DNA of 46,283 bases from JBAVEL01 sp049587715 (lineage in GTDB: Bacteria > Bacteroidota > Ignavibacteria > UBA10030 > UBA6906). The translations under genes and the position numbers were made by a program. A model generated the notes under the pieces. The model was not told the DNA's origin. It worked only from the letters and a program-made list of their open reading frames with translations, and did no database searches. Shown piece by piece: positions 18,068 to 26,536 of the stretch; within the stretch, counting starts at the first letter, position 1, and every line of letters begins with the position of its first letter. Location of the stretch: the NCBI GenBank assembly GCA_049587715.1, contig JBAVEL010000109.1, forward strand, positions 1-46,283, read 5' to 3'.

Positions 18068-21000
18068 ATGCGCAGCTCACCCATCCGGACGGCGTGCATC
18101 CTGGCTTTGCTCCTGGGGATGCACGCGCCGGGGCGGGCCGCCGGCATCCTCTCCCCGCGGGAACGCCCCACCGGGGGGATCATGCTGGAGGACTTTGACG
18201 ACGGATCCGTCACCCTGGGGTCCTATCCCGGCGAGGATATGGACCCTTCCGGCTGGACCCTGGACGGAACGGTCACCCACGGCGGCTCCCCCTTCGCTCT
18301 GAAGCTCACCGGCAACACCTGGAAGACGGAGTCCATCACCCCCGTGGCGCTGGACTCGGGGGATGTCTGGAGTGTGGCGGTGCGCATCGGCGAGACGGGG
18401 GAGGGCCAGGGATTCGGTGTGATGGACTCCCAGCACACCCTCCTCTTTGCGTTCTCCGGATCGGAGGAGCTGGACATCGCCCTCTGGGTCACGGCGGATC
18501 AGGGAGCCCACGCCGTCCAGGTCTGGCACGAGCTCCGGCTGCCCGTGGCGGATGAGTGGCTGGCCCGGTACGGCTACCTCCCCCGCATCGACCGCATCGT
18601 CTTCGTGAACGACCGGGACGGGGATCCCACCTCCGTCATCTGGTTCGACGACGTCCGGGATGTCACGCCCGACCTCCCCTCCCCACCTCAGGTCTCCATC
18701 ACCTGGACGGCAGGCCCCGTCGGGACGGATGCGCAGCTCCGGCGCACGGTGGGGATCCAGTTCCAGAGCCACATCTCCGACCCCGACAGCGGCTCGCACA
18801 CCTTCCTCTGGCTGTTCGGAGACGGAGCGTCCGGCATCGAGCCCCACCCCTTCCACACCTATGTCCTCCCCGACGACCACTCCTACACGGTGGTGCTGGA
18901 GGCGGAGGATGAAGACGGCCTGGTGGGCCGCGCCTCCGCTTCGGTGGCCGTGGACTCGGGATCCGGATCTTTCCCGCTCCGGATGAACTTCGTGGGGGAC
19001 ATCATGCTGGCACGCGGCTACGAAGCCCCGGGCGGCATCATTCCCACGCAGGGGGTGAACGCCATCTTCGCCCCCACTCGTTCCTTTCTGGGGGGGAGCG
19101 CCGACATCACCGTGGCCAACCTGGAGTGTTCTCTCACGCAGAGCACCTCCGTCCACCCGACCAAGCCGATCGTCTTCAAGGGCTCTCCCGCCAACGCCGA
19201 GGGCCTCGCCTGGGCGGGCATCGACCTCGTGACCATCGCCAACAACCACATCCTGGATTACGGACTGGCGGGCCTCCAGGAGACGCAGGCGGCGGTCCGC
19301 GCCCGGGGGATCGGGGTCTCGGGGGCGGGGGCCGACGCCTACGAGGCGTCTCTTCCCCTGTTCCGCTCCGCCAGGGGTCTCAGCACAGCCTTCCTGGCGT
19401 TCAGCGACAGGACGGGGCAGTACAACAACTACCAGCCCTATCTGAACGCGGGTGAGAACAAGCCGGGCTTCGCCAACCTGACCCTCTACGAGGCCGCCCG
19501 GCAGATCCGCCGGGTGCGTGACTGCGCCGACCTGGTGGTGGCGGAGCTCCACTCGGGAAGCGAGTATTCCCTCGCGCCCGACCGTTCCGAGCCCGGCATG
19601 GAGGAGGACTTCCATCCCGGCAGCCGGATGCCCGCCGAATCCGACAGGGAACAGCGCCGCGCGGTGCTGGATGCGGGAGCCGACCTGGTCATCTGCCATC
19701 ACCCGCACATCATTCACGGCTTCGAGGTGTACCGCGGGCGGCTCATTGCGCACTCCCTCGGGAACTTCGCCTTCGACCTGGGCTACGGAGAGACCTATCC
19801 CTCCGTGATACTGAACGCCGCGGCGGACCAGCGGGGCTTCCACGAGTTCACCGTGGTCCCCGTGTACATCGACGACTTCATTCCCCGCAGGGCGCAGGGG
19901 GAGCTGGGGCTCCGCATCCTGGATTACCTGGCCATGCGCTCGCGCGAGCTGGGCACAATCCTGATCCTGGACCGCGACAGCGTGCGGGCCTGGATCGCCC
20001 TGGACACCACGGTGCTCGTTCCCCGGTTTGTCCGGCATCGCCGCTCCCTTCCGCTGGCCGCATCGGGCCCGTGGCGGGTCTCGGCCCCCGACCTTCTGGC
20101 GGGGGACGGGAGTATCGCCGCAATCCCCTCCCTCTCGCCCCCGGGGTCCTGGAGCTACCGCCTCGGAAGGGAGACGGTCTGGTTCGGCAATGCCGAGGAC
20201 GAGGGATGCACCCTCTGGGAGCTGAGCGGAACCGATGAACAGTACGACACGAGCGAGGCCCGCTCGGGAAGGCGCTCCATCCGGCAGCGGCGGAGCGCGG
20301 GCACGGGAGCTATCCAGACCACCCTCGAAACGCGCCTGCTTCTGGACGGCTCCGTCACCGGGTATTCCCTCTGCGGTTGGATCAAGACAGGCAATGCGCG
20401 GAGCGTGGTGGTGCGGGTGAAGTTCTATGCCTCCCGCACCGGCTTTGAGACCGGCTCGGCCGACATCGCCCCTGAGGTGAACGGGACCACGGGATGGACC
20501 TTCTACTGCGCCGACATCACGCCTCCCGCGGGCGCCCTCTTTGCGGACCTGGTCCTGGAAAGCAGGGGGCCGTCGGCAGGGACCGGCTACGCCTGGTTCG
20601 ATGACATCTCGCTGGCGGCCTGGACGGCCTGGACGGCGCACACCCCCGCCACCCGCGTGGACTTCCCCAACGACTTCCGCTGGCTGCAGGTCCGCACATC
20701 CTCTTCCGTGGAGACGGCCTCCCTCATCTACAGCGAGGGGAGCTACGGCGACATCACGGAGCCCGCGGGCGTGGAGGTGGAGCTTGCCCCGGGATGGAAC
20801 ATGGTTTCGAACCCCGCGCGGAGGCCCGACAGCTCCAACACGGTGGCGGCCCTCTTTCCGCATGCGGGCTCCACACACTGCTACTCCTTCGACCCGGCTG
20901 CGGGGTACCGACAGGAGTTCGCCATGGCAAACGGCGCGGGCTACTGGCTCCGTTCCGCTTCCGCCGCCACAGAGCTGATGGGCGGGGGACTCATATGGGA

Positions 21001-21886
21001 GGACTCCATCCGGGTCGTCCCCGGCTGGAACATGATCGGCTCCCTCTCCCTGCCGGTGGATACATCCGTCGTGACATCCGACCCTCCCGGCATCCGTGGA
21101 TCGCTCTTCTACGGCTATGCGGGCGCCTATGCTCCCGCCTCCGGGATCTCTCCGGGACGGGCATACTGGGTGAAGGCCAACGCGGCGGGGCGCCTTGTGC
21201 TGAACAGCTCCATTCCCCGCCCCTGTGCACACACACCCGGGGGACCGCCTCCCGGGACCCTGGAGATGCGGGACGCCCGCCGGGGGATGGCCCGCCTCTA
21301 CTGGGGAGCCGCGCTCCCGCCGGACCTTCTCGAGGCCCCCCCTCCTCCGCCGGAAGGGATCATGGATGTGCGCTTCGCCTCCAACACCCTTTTTGCTTCG
21401 GCGGAGAAGGGGGGAACATCCGCACACGCCATACGGATCTCGGGCGCCGTCTATCCGCTCCGCCTTGCGTGGGACGGATCGGGACCCCGCGGCGCCTTCC
21501 TCCGGACCGATGCAGCCACACACGACCTCTCCTCGAGGGGCGGGACGACGATCCCTTCCCCCCAGAAGTCGCTCCTTCTTCTGGTCGGAGCGGAGCAGGC
21601 CCTCCCGGACCGGTACGACCTGGAGCAGAACTATCCCAATCCCTTCAACCCGGCCACCACGCTCCGCTATGCCATGCCTCACGCGGGACACATCCGGCTC
21701 GGGGTTTACGACATCACGGGGCGCCTGGTGCGCACCCTTGCCGATGGATGGCGGGAGGCGGGCTACCATGACGCGGTGTGGGACGGGCGGCTCCCGGGCG
21801 GCGCCCCCGCGGGATCCGGCGTCTACTTCTGCCGCCTCGAAACCCCCGGGGCCTCCATGGTCCGGAAAATGATCCTGCTCCGATGA
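18068..21886 (+). CDS. Secreted CapA-type metallophosphatase with PKD, carbohydrate-binding-like, GWN and sorting domains
   Basis: 1272 residues. Signal peptide (about 1-25); a beta-sandwich region with LEDFDDGS at its start (about 38-205); a PKD domain (about 210-300, FLWLFGDGAS and HTYVLPDDHSYTV); a CapA/PgsA-type calcineurin-like domain (about 304-600) with NFVGDIMLARG, VANLECSLT, TIANNHILDYG, ICHHPHIIHGFE and HSLGNFAFD; a CBM-like sandwich (about 697-857); the GWN module (about 905-1045); and a FlgD-like sorting domain with NYPNPFNP near 1190. CapA proteins act in poly-gamma-glutamate synthesis or export, or as surface phosphoesterases. No PgsB/C partners are nearby, so a secreted phosphoesterase-like role is more likely. 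It starts 6 nt after the C25 gene and overlaps the next gene by 4 nt. Confidence 0.88.
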   Translation: MRSSPIRTACILALLLGMHAPGRAAGILSPRERPTGGIMLEDFDDGSVTLGSYPGEDMDPSGWTLDGTVTHGGSPFALKLTGNTWKTESITPVALDSGDVWSVAVRIGETGEGQGFGVMDSQHTLLFAFSGSEELDIALWVTADQGAHAVQVWHELRLPVADEWLARYGYLPRIDRIVFVNDRDGDPTSVIWFDDVRDVTPDLPSPPQVSITWTAGPVGTDAQLRRTVGIQFQSHISDPDSGSHTFLWLFGDGASGIEPHPFHTYVLPDDHSYTVVLEAEDEDGLVGRASASVAVDSGSGSFPLRMNFVGDIMLARGYEAPGGIIPTQGVNAIFAPTRSFLGGSADITVANLECSLTQSTSVHPTKPIVFKGSPANAEGLAWAGIDLVTIANNHILDYGLAGLQETQAAVRARGIGVSGAGADAYEASLPLFRSARGLSTAFLAFSDRTGQYNNYQPYLNAGENKPGFANLTLYEAARQIRRVRDCADLVVAELHSGSEYSLAPDRSEPGMEEDFHPGSRMPAESDREQRRAVLDAGADLVICHHPHIIHGFEVYRGRLIAHSLGNFAFDLGYGETYPSVILNAAADQRGFHEFTVVPVYIDDFIPRRAQGELGLRILDYLAMRSRELGTILILDRDSVRAWIALDTTVLVPRFVRHRRSLPLAASGPWRVSAPDLLAGDGSIAAIPSLSPPGSWSYRLGRETVWFGNAEDEGCTLWELSGTDEQYDTSEARSGRRSIRQRRSAGTGAIQTTLETRLLLDGSVTGYSLCGWIKTGNARSVVVRVKFYASRTGFETGSADIAPEVNGTTGWTFYCADITPPAGALFADLVLESRGPSAGTGYAWFDDISLAAWTAWTAHTPATRVDFPNDFRWLQVRTSSSVETASLIYSEGSYGDITEPAGVEVELAPGWNMVSNPARRPDSSNTVAALFPHAGSTHCYSFDPAAGYRQEFAMANGAGYWLRSASAATELMGGGLIWEDSIRVVPGWNMIGSLSLPVDTSVVTSDPPGIRGSLFYGYAGAYAPASGISPGRAYWVKANAAGRLVLNSSIPRPCAHTPGGPPPGTLEMRDARRGMARLYWGAALPPDLLEAPPPPPEGIMDVRFASNTLFASAEKGGTSAHAIRISGAVYPLRLAWDGSGPRGAFLRTDAATHDLSSRGGTTIPSPQKSLLLLVGAEQALPDRYDLEQNYPNPFNPATTLRYAMPHAGHIRLGVYDITGRLVRTLADGWREAGYHDAVWDGRLPGGAPAGSGVYFCRLETPGASMVRKMILLR

Positions 21887-23415
21887 AACGCCTCTGCCGC
21901 CACATACGGGGAATCCTCCCTCTGCTGGCTCTCTGGATCCTCCCTCTTCCAGAGGCGGGGGCCCAGTGGCATGCGGCCACGCAGGGGGAAGAGGGGTGCA
22001 CTATCGGGGTCGCCTCCGGGAGCGCCACCGAGGACGGGCGCCCCATGGTCTGGAAGACGCGCGATGCCGATGCGGAAGACAATGCCGTCTGGTTCATCCG
22101 GGAAGGCCTCTTCTCCTTTGTCGGGGTGGTGAACGGGGGAGGAAGCGCCCCCTGGATGGCGGTCAACGAGGCGGGGTTCGCCATCGTCAACGCCAATTCC
22201 CTGGACCTTCCCGGGGGGACCAACTCGGGGAACGGGGCGTTCATGCAGCTTGCGGTCTCCACCTGTGCCGGAGTGGAGGAGTTTGAGCGCCTCCTGGACA
22301 GCACCAACTCCACGGACCGGAGGACGCAGGCGCACTTTGCAGTCATGGACGCGCGGGGAGCGGCCGCCCTGTATGAGACCGCGGGCAACTGCTACTGGAA
22401 GTACGACGCCTGCAACCCCACTCAGTCCCCCGGCGGCTGGGTGATACGCTCCAACTTCGCCCTGAACGGAGGGGGCTCCGGGGGCCGCGAGCGCTATCTC
22501 CGGAGCAAGGTCATCATCTCCTCCCTGCGCGACCGGGAGGTGCTGAACCACACGAACGTGATCCGGCGCCAGATGCGCGACTTCTCCGATCGGAGCGGCA
22601 TCCCCTGGGCGGTTCCCTTCCAGGGACAGCTCGGAACCCATATCCCCTATGGCTGGGTCTGCACCGCGTACAGCATCTGCCGGGCCGCCTCCGTCTCCGC
22701 GGCGGTCATCCGGGGGGTCCTCCCGGGTGAGCCGCCCATGCTCAGCACCATGTATGTGCTGCTGGGCCAGCCGGCTGCCACCGTGGCTCTTCCCTTCTGG
22801 CCCGTGGGGGACACTCCGTACGAGGCGCGGGGTGATCTCACCGCCCCCCTGTGTGATGAGTCCCGCCGCATCCGGAAGCCCCTCTTCGCCCAGTACACCG
22901 ATCCCCTCACGCGGCGGGTCCTGGACTATGCCAACACGTTTCTTCTGGCGGACGGCAGAGGGGGCGGGATCTGGCAGGATCTCCTCCCCGCCGAGCTCAT
23001 GATGCTGGAGGAAACCGAGGGGCTCCTGGAAGGCTGGCGGGCCGGGGTTCCCGATACCGACGCCATGCTCGGGGCCGAGCAGGAGTTCGCCCGGCGGGCA
23101 TACGCCCTTCTGCGGAGGACCCTCATCCCCGACAGGCCCCCGTGGCCCTCCCCGGTGTTCACTCTCGCGCAGAACTACCCCAACCCCTTCAACGGGGAGA
23201 CTACAATCGGCTATGAGATCCCCGAGGGCACATTTGTCACGATTTCCCTTTTTGACGGCCTCGGGAGACACCTGCGGGACCTGGTCCGCGGCACCCACGA
23301 GCCGGGCAGGTATTCCGTTCCCCTCCGCCTGGACGGCCTGGCCACGGGTCTCTATTTCTACAGGATGACAACAGGGGCCGGGGCCCTCACCCGGAAGCTC
23401 TCCATCCTGAAGTAG
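21883..23415 (+). CDS. Secreted Ntn-hydrolase of the C45/AAT type with C-terminal sorting domain
   Basis: 510 residues from the ATG at 21883, which overlaps the CapA-like stop by 4 nt. After a signal peptide (about 1-27) comes EEGCTIGVASGSATEDGRP, where Cys39 corresponds to the autocatalytically exposed nucleophile of acyl-CoA:6-aminopenicillanate acyltransferase, peptidase C45 and choloylglycine-type Ntn-hydrolases. The following WKTRD and VNEAGFAIVNANS motifs also fit. The domain runs to about 400, then a FlgD-like sorting domain with NYPNPFNG (about 428) to the end. Family members hydrolyse or transfer N-acyl groups (penicillins, N-acyl amino acids); the substrate is unknown. Last gene of the C25-CapA-C45 operon. 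Confidence 0.85.
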   Translation: MKRLCRHIRGILPLLALWILPLPEAGAQWHAATQGEEGCTIGVASGSATEDGRPMVWKTRDADAEDNAVWFIREGLFSFVGVVNGGGSAPWMAVNEAGFAIVNANSLDLPGGTNSGNGAFMQLAVSTCAGVEEFERLLDSTNSTDRRTQAHFAVMDARGAAALYETAGNCYWKYDACNPTQSPGGWVIRSNFALNGGGSGGRERYLRSKVIISSLRDREVLNHTNVIRRQMRDFSDRSGIPWAVPFQGQLGTHIPYGWVCTAYSICRAASVSAAVIRGVLPGEPPMLSTMYVLLGQPAATVALPFWPVGDTPYEARGDLTAPLCDESRRIRKPLFAQYTDPLTRRVLDYANTFLLADGRGGGIWQDLLPAELMMLEETEGLLEGWRAGVPDTDAMLGAEQEFARRAYALLRRTLIPDRPPWPSPVFTLAQNYPNPFNGETTIGYEIPEGTFVTISLFDGLGRHLRDLVRGTHEPGRYSVPLRLDGLATGLYFYRMTTGAGALTRKLSILK

Positions 23416-23430
23416 GGCCTCTCCAAGCCG

Positions 23431-23460
23431 TTGCAAGTCAAGGGTTTCTTCAGTATCATG
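23431..23460 (+). promoter_or_regulatory. Candidate promoter of the MerR regulator
   Basis: TTG (23431-23433), a 20-nt spacer, then TATCATG (23454-23460), 30 nt before the start codon at 23490. Confidence 0.6.
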
Positions 23461-23489
23461 CACACGGTTCTCCGGCACCGGAAGGAATC

Positions 23490-23873
23490 ATGAAGAGTCT
23501 GGGCATCAAGAAACTCTACTACTCCATCAGCGAGGTCAGCAAGATCACCGACCTGGAGCAGTACGTCCTCCGCTACTGGGAATCCGAGTTTGAGCACCTG
23601 AAACCGGCCAAGAACCGGGCCGGGAACCGGATCTACACGAACAGGGATATCAAGCTCATCCTCCACATCAAGAGACTGCTCCGGGATGAGCGCTACACCA
23701 TCGAGGGGGCCAAGCAGGTCCTGAAGAGCTACGCCCCCGATGTGGACACGGGGGAACAGCTCGAGCTGATCGAGCCCCAGAAGGCCCGCACCAGGATCCA
23801 CGACGAGCACCTCCGGGAGGACATGGTGGAGGTGAAGAAGTTCCTCGAGGAGCTGCTCCAGAAGCTGGACTGA
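23490..23873 (+). CDS. MerR-family transcriptional regulator
   Basis: 127 residues. The N-terminal winged helix-turn-helix reads YSISEVSKITDLEQYVLRYW, then a wing with NRAGNRIYTNRDI, a helix ILHIKRLLRDERYTIEGAKQVL and a C-terminal coiled-coil helix to the end. It lacks effector-binding cysteines or a larger sensor domain and belongs to the short MerR class often found near cell-envelope or tRNA genes. A GAAGGA Shine-Dalgarno precedes the ATG. It is transcribed alone from its own promoter, with a hairpin directly after the stop. Its target is not evident; no dyad was identified in neighbouring promoters. Confidence 0.92.
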   Translation: MKSLGIKKLYYSISEVSKITDLEQYVLRYWESEFEHLKPAKNRAGNRIYTNRDIKLILHIKRLLRDERYTIEGAKQVLKSYAPDVDTGEQLELIEPQKARTRIHDEHLREDMVEVKKFLEELLQKLD

Positions 23874-23910
23874 CCCCGTCTCCGGGCCCCCCGGCGGACG
23901 GGTCTTCCTT
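23872..23910 (+). terminator. Probable terminator after the MerR gene
   Basis: A long inverted repeat begins in the stop codon: GACCCCGTC (23872-23880) pairs, with one bulged C, with GACGGGTC (23897-23904). An inner CCGGG/CCCGG stem extends it. The run TTCCTT follows. The T-tract is weak, so this is a moderate call. Confidence 0.5.
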
Positions 23911-23948
23911 CCCGCGTTTTCCCCTGCAGAGGCATTGGAGGACACCTC

Positions 23949-24338
23949 ATGAACCACCTTGCCGTCATCGCCGCCGCCCTCTCGGACCTTCTTGTGGGGG
24001 CCATCTGGTATTCGCCGCCCCTGTTCGCGCGGGCCTGGAGGAGGGAGGCGGGCCTCTCCGAGGAGTCCCTCCGGAAGGGAAACCCCGGCCTGGTGTACAC
24101 GGCCGCCTTCCTGCTGGCCCTCGTCATCTCCTATGTCCTCGGTTCTTTTCTGGACGACCCCAGGACGGACGCCCTTTGGGGATTCACCGTCGGGTTCCTG
24201 GCAGGCATCTGGGCGGCCGCGGCATTCATCATCGTTGCCCTGTTCGAGAGGAGGCGCCCCGCCTACTTCCTGATTCATGTGGGCTACATCCTTGCGGCGT
24301 TCACCCTGAAGGGCCTCATCATCGGAGCATGGCGATGA
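23949..24338 (+). CDS. DUF1761 family membrane protein
   Basis: 129 residues with four hydrophobic segments (about 5-22, 49-68, 78-97, 107-125). The opening NHLAVIAAALSDLLVGAIWYSP with the conserved WYSP, followed by FARAWRREAG, is characteristic of DUF1761. Function unknown; family members are small inner-membrane proteins. Its stop overlaps the start of a zinc-ribbon microprotein by 4 nt. Confidence 0.88.
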   Translation: MNHLAVIAAALSDLLVGAIWYSPPLFARAWRREAGLSEESLRKGNPGLVYTAAFLLALVISYVLGSFLDDPRTDALWGFTVGFLAGIWAAAAFIIVALFERRRPAYFLIHVGYILAAFTLKGLIIGAWR

Positions 24339-24499
24339 CACGGGAAACCCGCTGTCTTGGTTGCGGAAAGAGCAAGGAGGAGACTCCCCTCCTTCCGCTC
24401 CGGTACGGGGAGGGGGAGCTGCACATCTGCCCGCAGTGTCTTCCCACCCTGATTCACCAGCCCGAAAAGCTGAAAGACCGCCTGGCCCCCCGCCCGTAG
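24335..24499 (+). CDS. Zinc-ribbon microprotein
   Basis: 54 residues starting MTRETRCLGCGKSKEE, with a second pair in HICPQCLP. Two CxxC pairs about 25 residues apart form a likely single-zinc ribbon. The ATG at 24335 is preferred over 24329 because GGAG (24324-24327) lies 7 nt before it and it forms an ATGA overlap with the DUF1761 stop. No function is proposed. Confidence 0.7.
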   Translation: MTRETRCLGCGKSKEETPLLPLRYGEGELHICPQCLPTLIHQPEKLKDRLAPRP

Positions 24500-24635
24500 G
24501 CCGCCCCGGCTGCGTCGCTTGCCTTTGGAGGAAGAGCGGCGTACATTCCCGCCGGGAGGGATCGGCACGGCATCCCTCCGAAGGGACGCCGATCTCGGCC
24601 CATCCCGCCATCACACACACATGCAGGAGTCTGCC

Positions 24636-24905
24636 ATGAAGCTCCGCGTCCGGGCTCTGGGACTTTCGGTGGGGGTTCTCTGGGGGGTTGTCGTGTTCGC
24701 TGCGACCCTGTGGGCCGCCTGGGAGGAGCGGGGAATCACCCTCAGCACCCTGGAGCACTATTACCCCGGCTACAGTGTGAGCGCATCCGGGGCGCTGGCG
24801 GGTCTTTTCTGGGGGTTCGTCACCGGGTTTCTGGGAGGCGCTCTGGTGGCCTGGCTGTACAACAGATTCCACGCGGCCCTCTACAAGGCGGATACCGGCT
24901 CGTAG
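24636..24905 (+). CDS. Small two-TM membrane protein of the type often annotated 'bacteriophage holin'
   Basis: 89 residues. The start MKLRVRALGLSVGVLWG, the YYPGYSVSASGALAGLFWGF loop and second segment, and the ending GGALVAWLYNRFH match a widespread family of small bacterial proteins commonly labelled holin. No phage gene is present here, so the label is probably historical and a chromosomal membrane function is more likely. The frame is open further upstream, but the ATG at 24636 begins at the conserved part. Confidence 0.75.
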   Translation: MKLRVRALGLSVGVLWGVVVFAATLWAAWEERGITLSTLEHYYPGYSVSASGALAGLFWGFVTGFLGGALVAWLYNRFHAALYKADTGS

Positions 24906-24971
24906 GCCGGACTCCTTCCAGGGGGGATTCATCCTGGGGCCGCGCCCCGTTCACCCCGACCCAGGATCCGG

Positions 24972-26528
24972 ATGATCCCGGGTCCGGTGTTTCGCAGGGT
25001 GGACCTCCTTCGCTCAGGGGCCGCCCGTCTGCTGGCGGCCCCCTTGTTTTTCCTCGCCGTCTCTCACGGCCTGGCTGCCGACTCCTCGGGATTTGTCCGG
25101 ACCGCCGGAAGCGGGCTCTCGCTGGCGGGCCGCCCGTTCTATGCCGTAGGGGTCAACAGCTACTTTCTGCAGGAGCTTGCCGCCCGGGGAGACACCGGCC
25201 GCGTCCATCAGATCTTCCGCCAAGCGCATCAGTTGGGGCTCACCGCCATCCGCACCTGGGCCTTCCACGACGCGCCCGACAGCACAGACCCCGCGTCCAT
25301 CCAGTGGGGACCCGGCCTTACCAACGAGGCGGGCCTCCGGGGGCTCGACTTTGTTCTGGCCCGGGCCCCCCTCTACGGGCTCCGTCTGATCCTCCCCCTG
25401 GTGAACAACTGGGACGACTATGGAGGCATGAACCAGTACGTGCGGTGGTATGCGCGCACCCGTCCCGGGGAGGCGGGGACAACGCGCCCGGACTCGGCCG
25501 TTTCCGGCCCTGGGGGAAGGAGCTATCTCCTGCGTCCGGCGGGGTCATTCGCGCACGATGACTTCTACCGCATCCCCGAAATCAGGGAGTGGTACCGCCT
25601 CCACATATTCACCCTGCTCACGCGGGTGAACACCCTGAACAATATTCCCTACCGGGACGACCCCGCCGTCCTCATGTGGGAGCTGGCCAACGAGCCGCGC
25701 TCCTCTGATCCCACCGGAGAAACCGTCCATGCATGGCTCGGGGAGATGTCCGCATTCCTCAAGTCCGTGGACCCGCGGCACCTGCTCGCTTCGGGAGAAG
25801 AGGGCCTGGAGACCTCCGGGGAGGGCTATTCCGACCCCTCCTGCTACGGCGATCGGCAATGGCTCTTCGATGGAACGGGGGGCGTCTCCTATGCCCGGAA
25901 CCTGTCGCTTCCCTGGCTGGACGCCGCCGTGGCGCACTGCTATCCCGAGGCCTGGGGCCTCTCCTTCAACGAGGCCCGGCTCTGGGCCGAGGAGCACCGC
26001 CGTCTCGCCCGCCAGGCGGGCAAGCCCTTTCTGCTGGAGGAGGCGGGGAGCAGGGTCCACCCCCTGTTTCTCTTCCAGATGCTCTTTGCAGACGCCTTCT
26101 ACGGCGGCTCGGCGGGAATCCTCCCCTGGCAGATGGTCTACGACGGGCGGCCCGGCAATGACGGGTATGCCTTCTCCTGCCCGGCGAATGCGGGCATCTG
26201 CCGTCTGCTGGGCGCCTGGGGAGGGGCCTTCGCCGCCAAGTCCGCCGGGGATTTCCCCCTCCCCTCCTCCACGGCTCTTTTGGGGAGTTACCCGAACCCC
26301 TTCAACGCGGCTGCCGTGGTCTCCTTCACGCTCAGCTCCCCCATGTTCGTGCGGCTGACGGTCTGGGATGCCCTCGGGCGGCGTGTGGCCCTGCTCGCCG
26401 AGGGAGACACAAACCCCGGCATCCACTACAGCGTCTTCCAGCCCGGGAACGCCGCCAGCGGGGTGTACTACCTCCTCCTGGAAACCCCCGCAGGCGCCTT
26501 TGTGTGCCCCCTTGTGCGCGTGAAATAG
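24972..26528 (+). CDS. Secreted GH5 family glycoside hydrolase (mannanase-like) with sorting domain
   Basis: 518 residues. Signal peptide (about 1-36), then a GH5-type TIM barrel (about 40-420) with FYAVGVNSYF, AIRTWAFHD and LVNNWDDYGG. The acid/base is in LMWELANEPR (Glu241) and the nucleophile in PFLLEEAG (Glu357). The NNWDDYGG, WELANEPR and LLEEAG combination resembles GH5_7 endo-beta-mannanases, so beta-mannan is the best-guess substrate. Residues about 430-518 form a shortened FlgD-like sorting domain with SYPNPFNA. It is convergent with the lamin-tail gene, the two stops only 8 nt apart. No promoter of the common type was found upstream. Confidence 0.88.
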   Translation: MIPGPVFRRVDLLRSGAARLLAAPLFFLAVSHGLAADSSGFVRTAGSGLSLAGRPFYAVGVNSYFLQELAARGDTGRVHQIFRQAHQLGLTAIRTWAFHDAPDSTDPASIQWGPGLTNEAGLRGLDFVLARAPLYGLRLILPLVNNWDDYGGMNQYVRWYARTRPGEAGTTRPDSAVSGPGGRSYLLRPAGSFAHDDFYRIPEIREWYRLHIFTLLTRVNTLNNIPYRDDPAVLMWELANEPRSSDPTGETVHAWLGEMSAFLKSVDPRHLLASGEEGLETSGEGYSDPSCYGDRQWLFDGTGGVSYARNLSLPWLDAAVAHCYPEAWGLSFNEARLWAEEHRRLARQAGKPFLLEEAGSRVHPLFLFQMLFADAFYGGSAGILPWQMVYDGRPGNDGYAFSCPANAGICRLLGAWGGAFAAKSAGDFPLPSSTALLGSYPNPFNAAAVVSFTLSSPMFVRLTVWDALGRRVALLAEGDTNPGIHYSVFQPGNAASGVYYLLLETPAGAFVCPLVRVK

Positions 26529-26536
26529 CCCGGGGG

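Noticed and set aside
24636..24905. Evidence for a prophage from the holin-like gene
   Set aside because: No lysin, capsid, integrase or other phage gene is near; the family is common in non-phage chromosomes.
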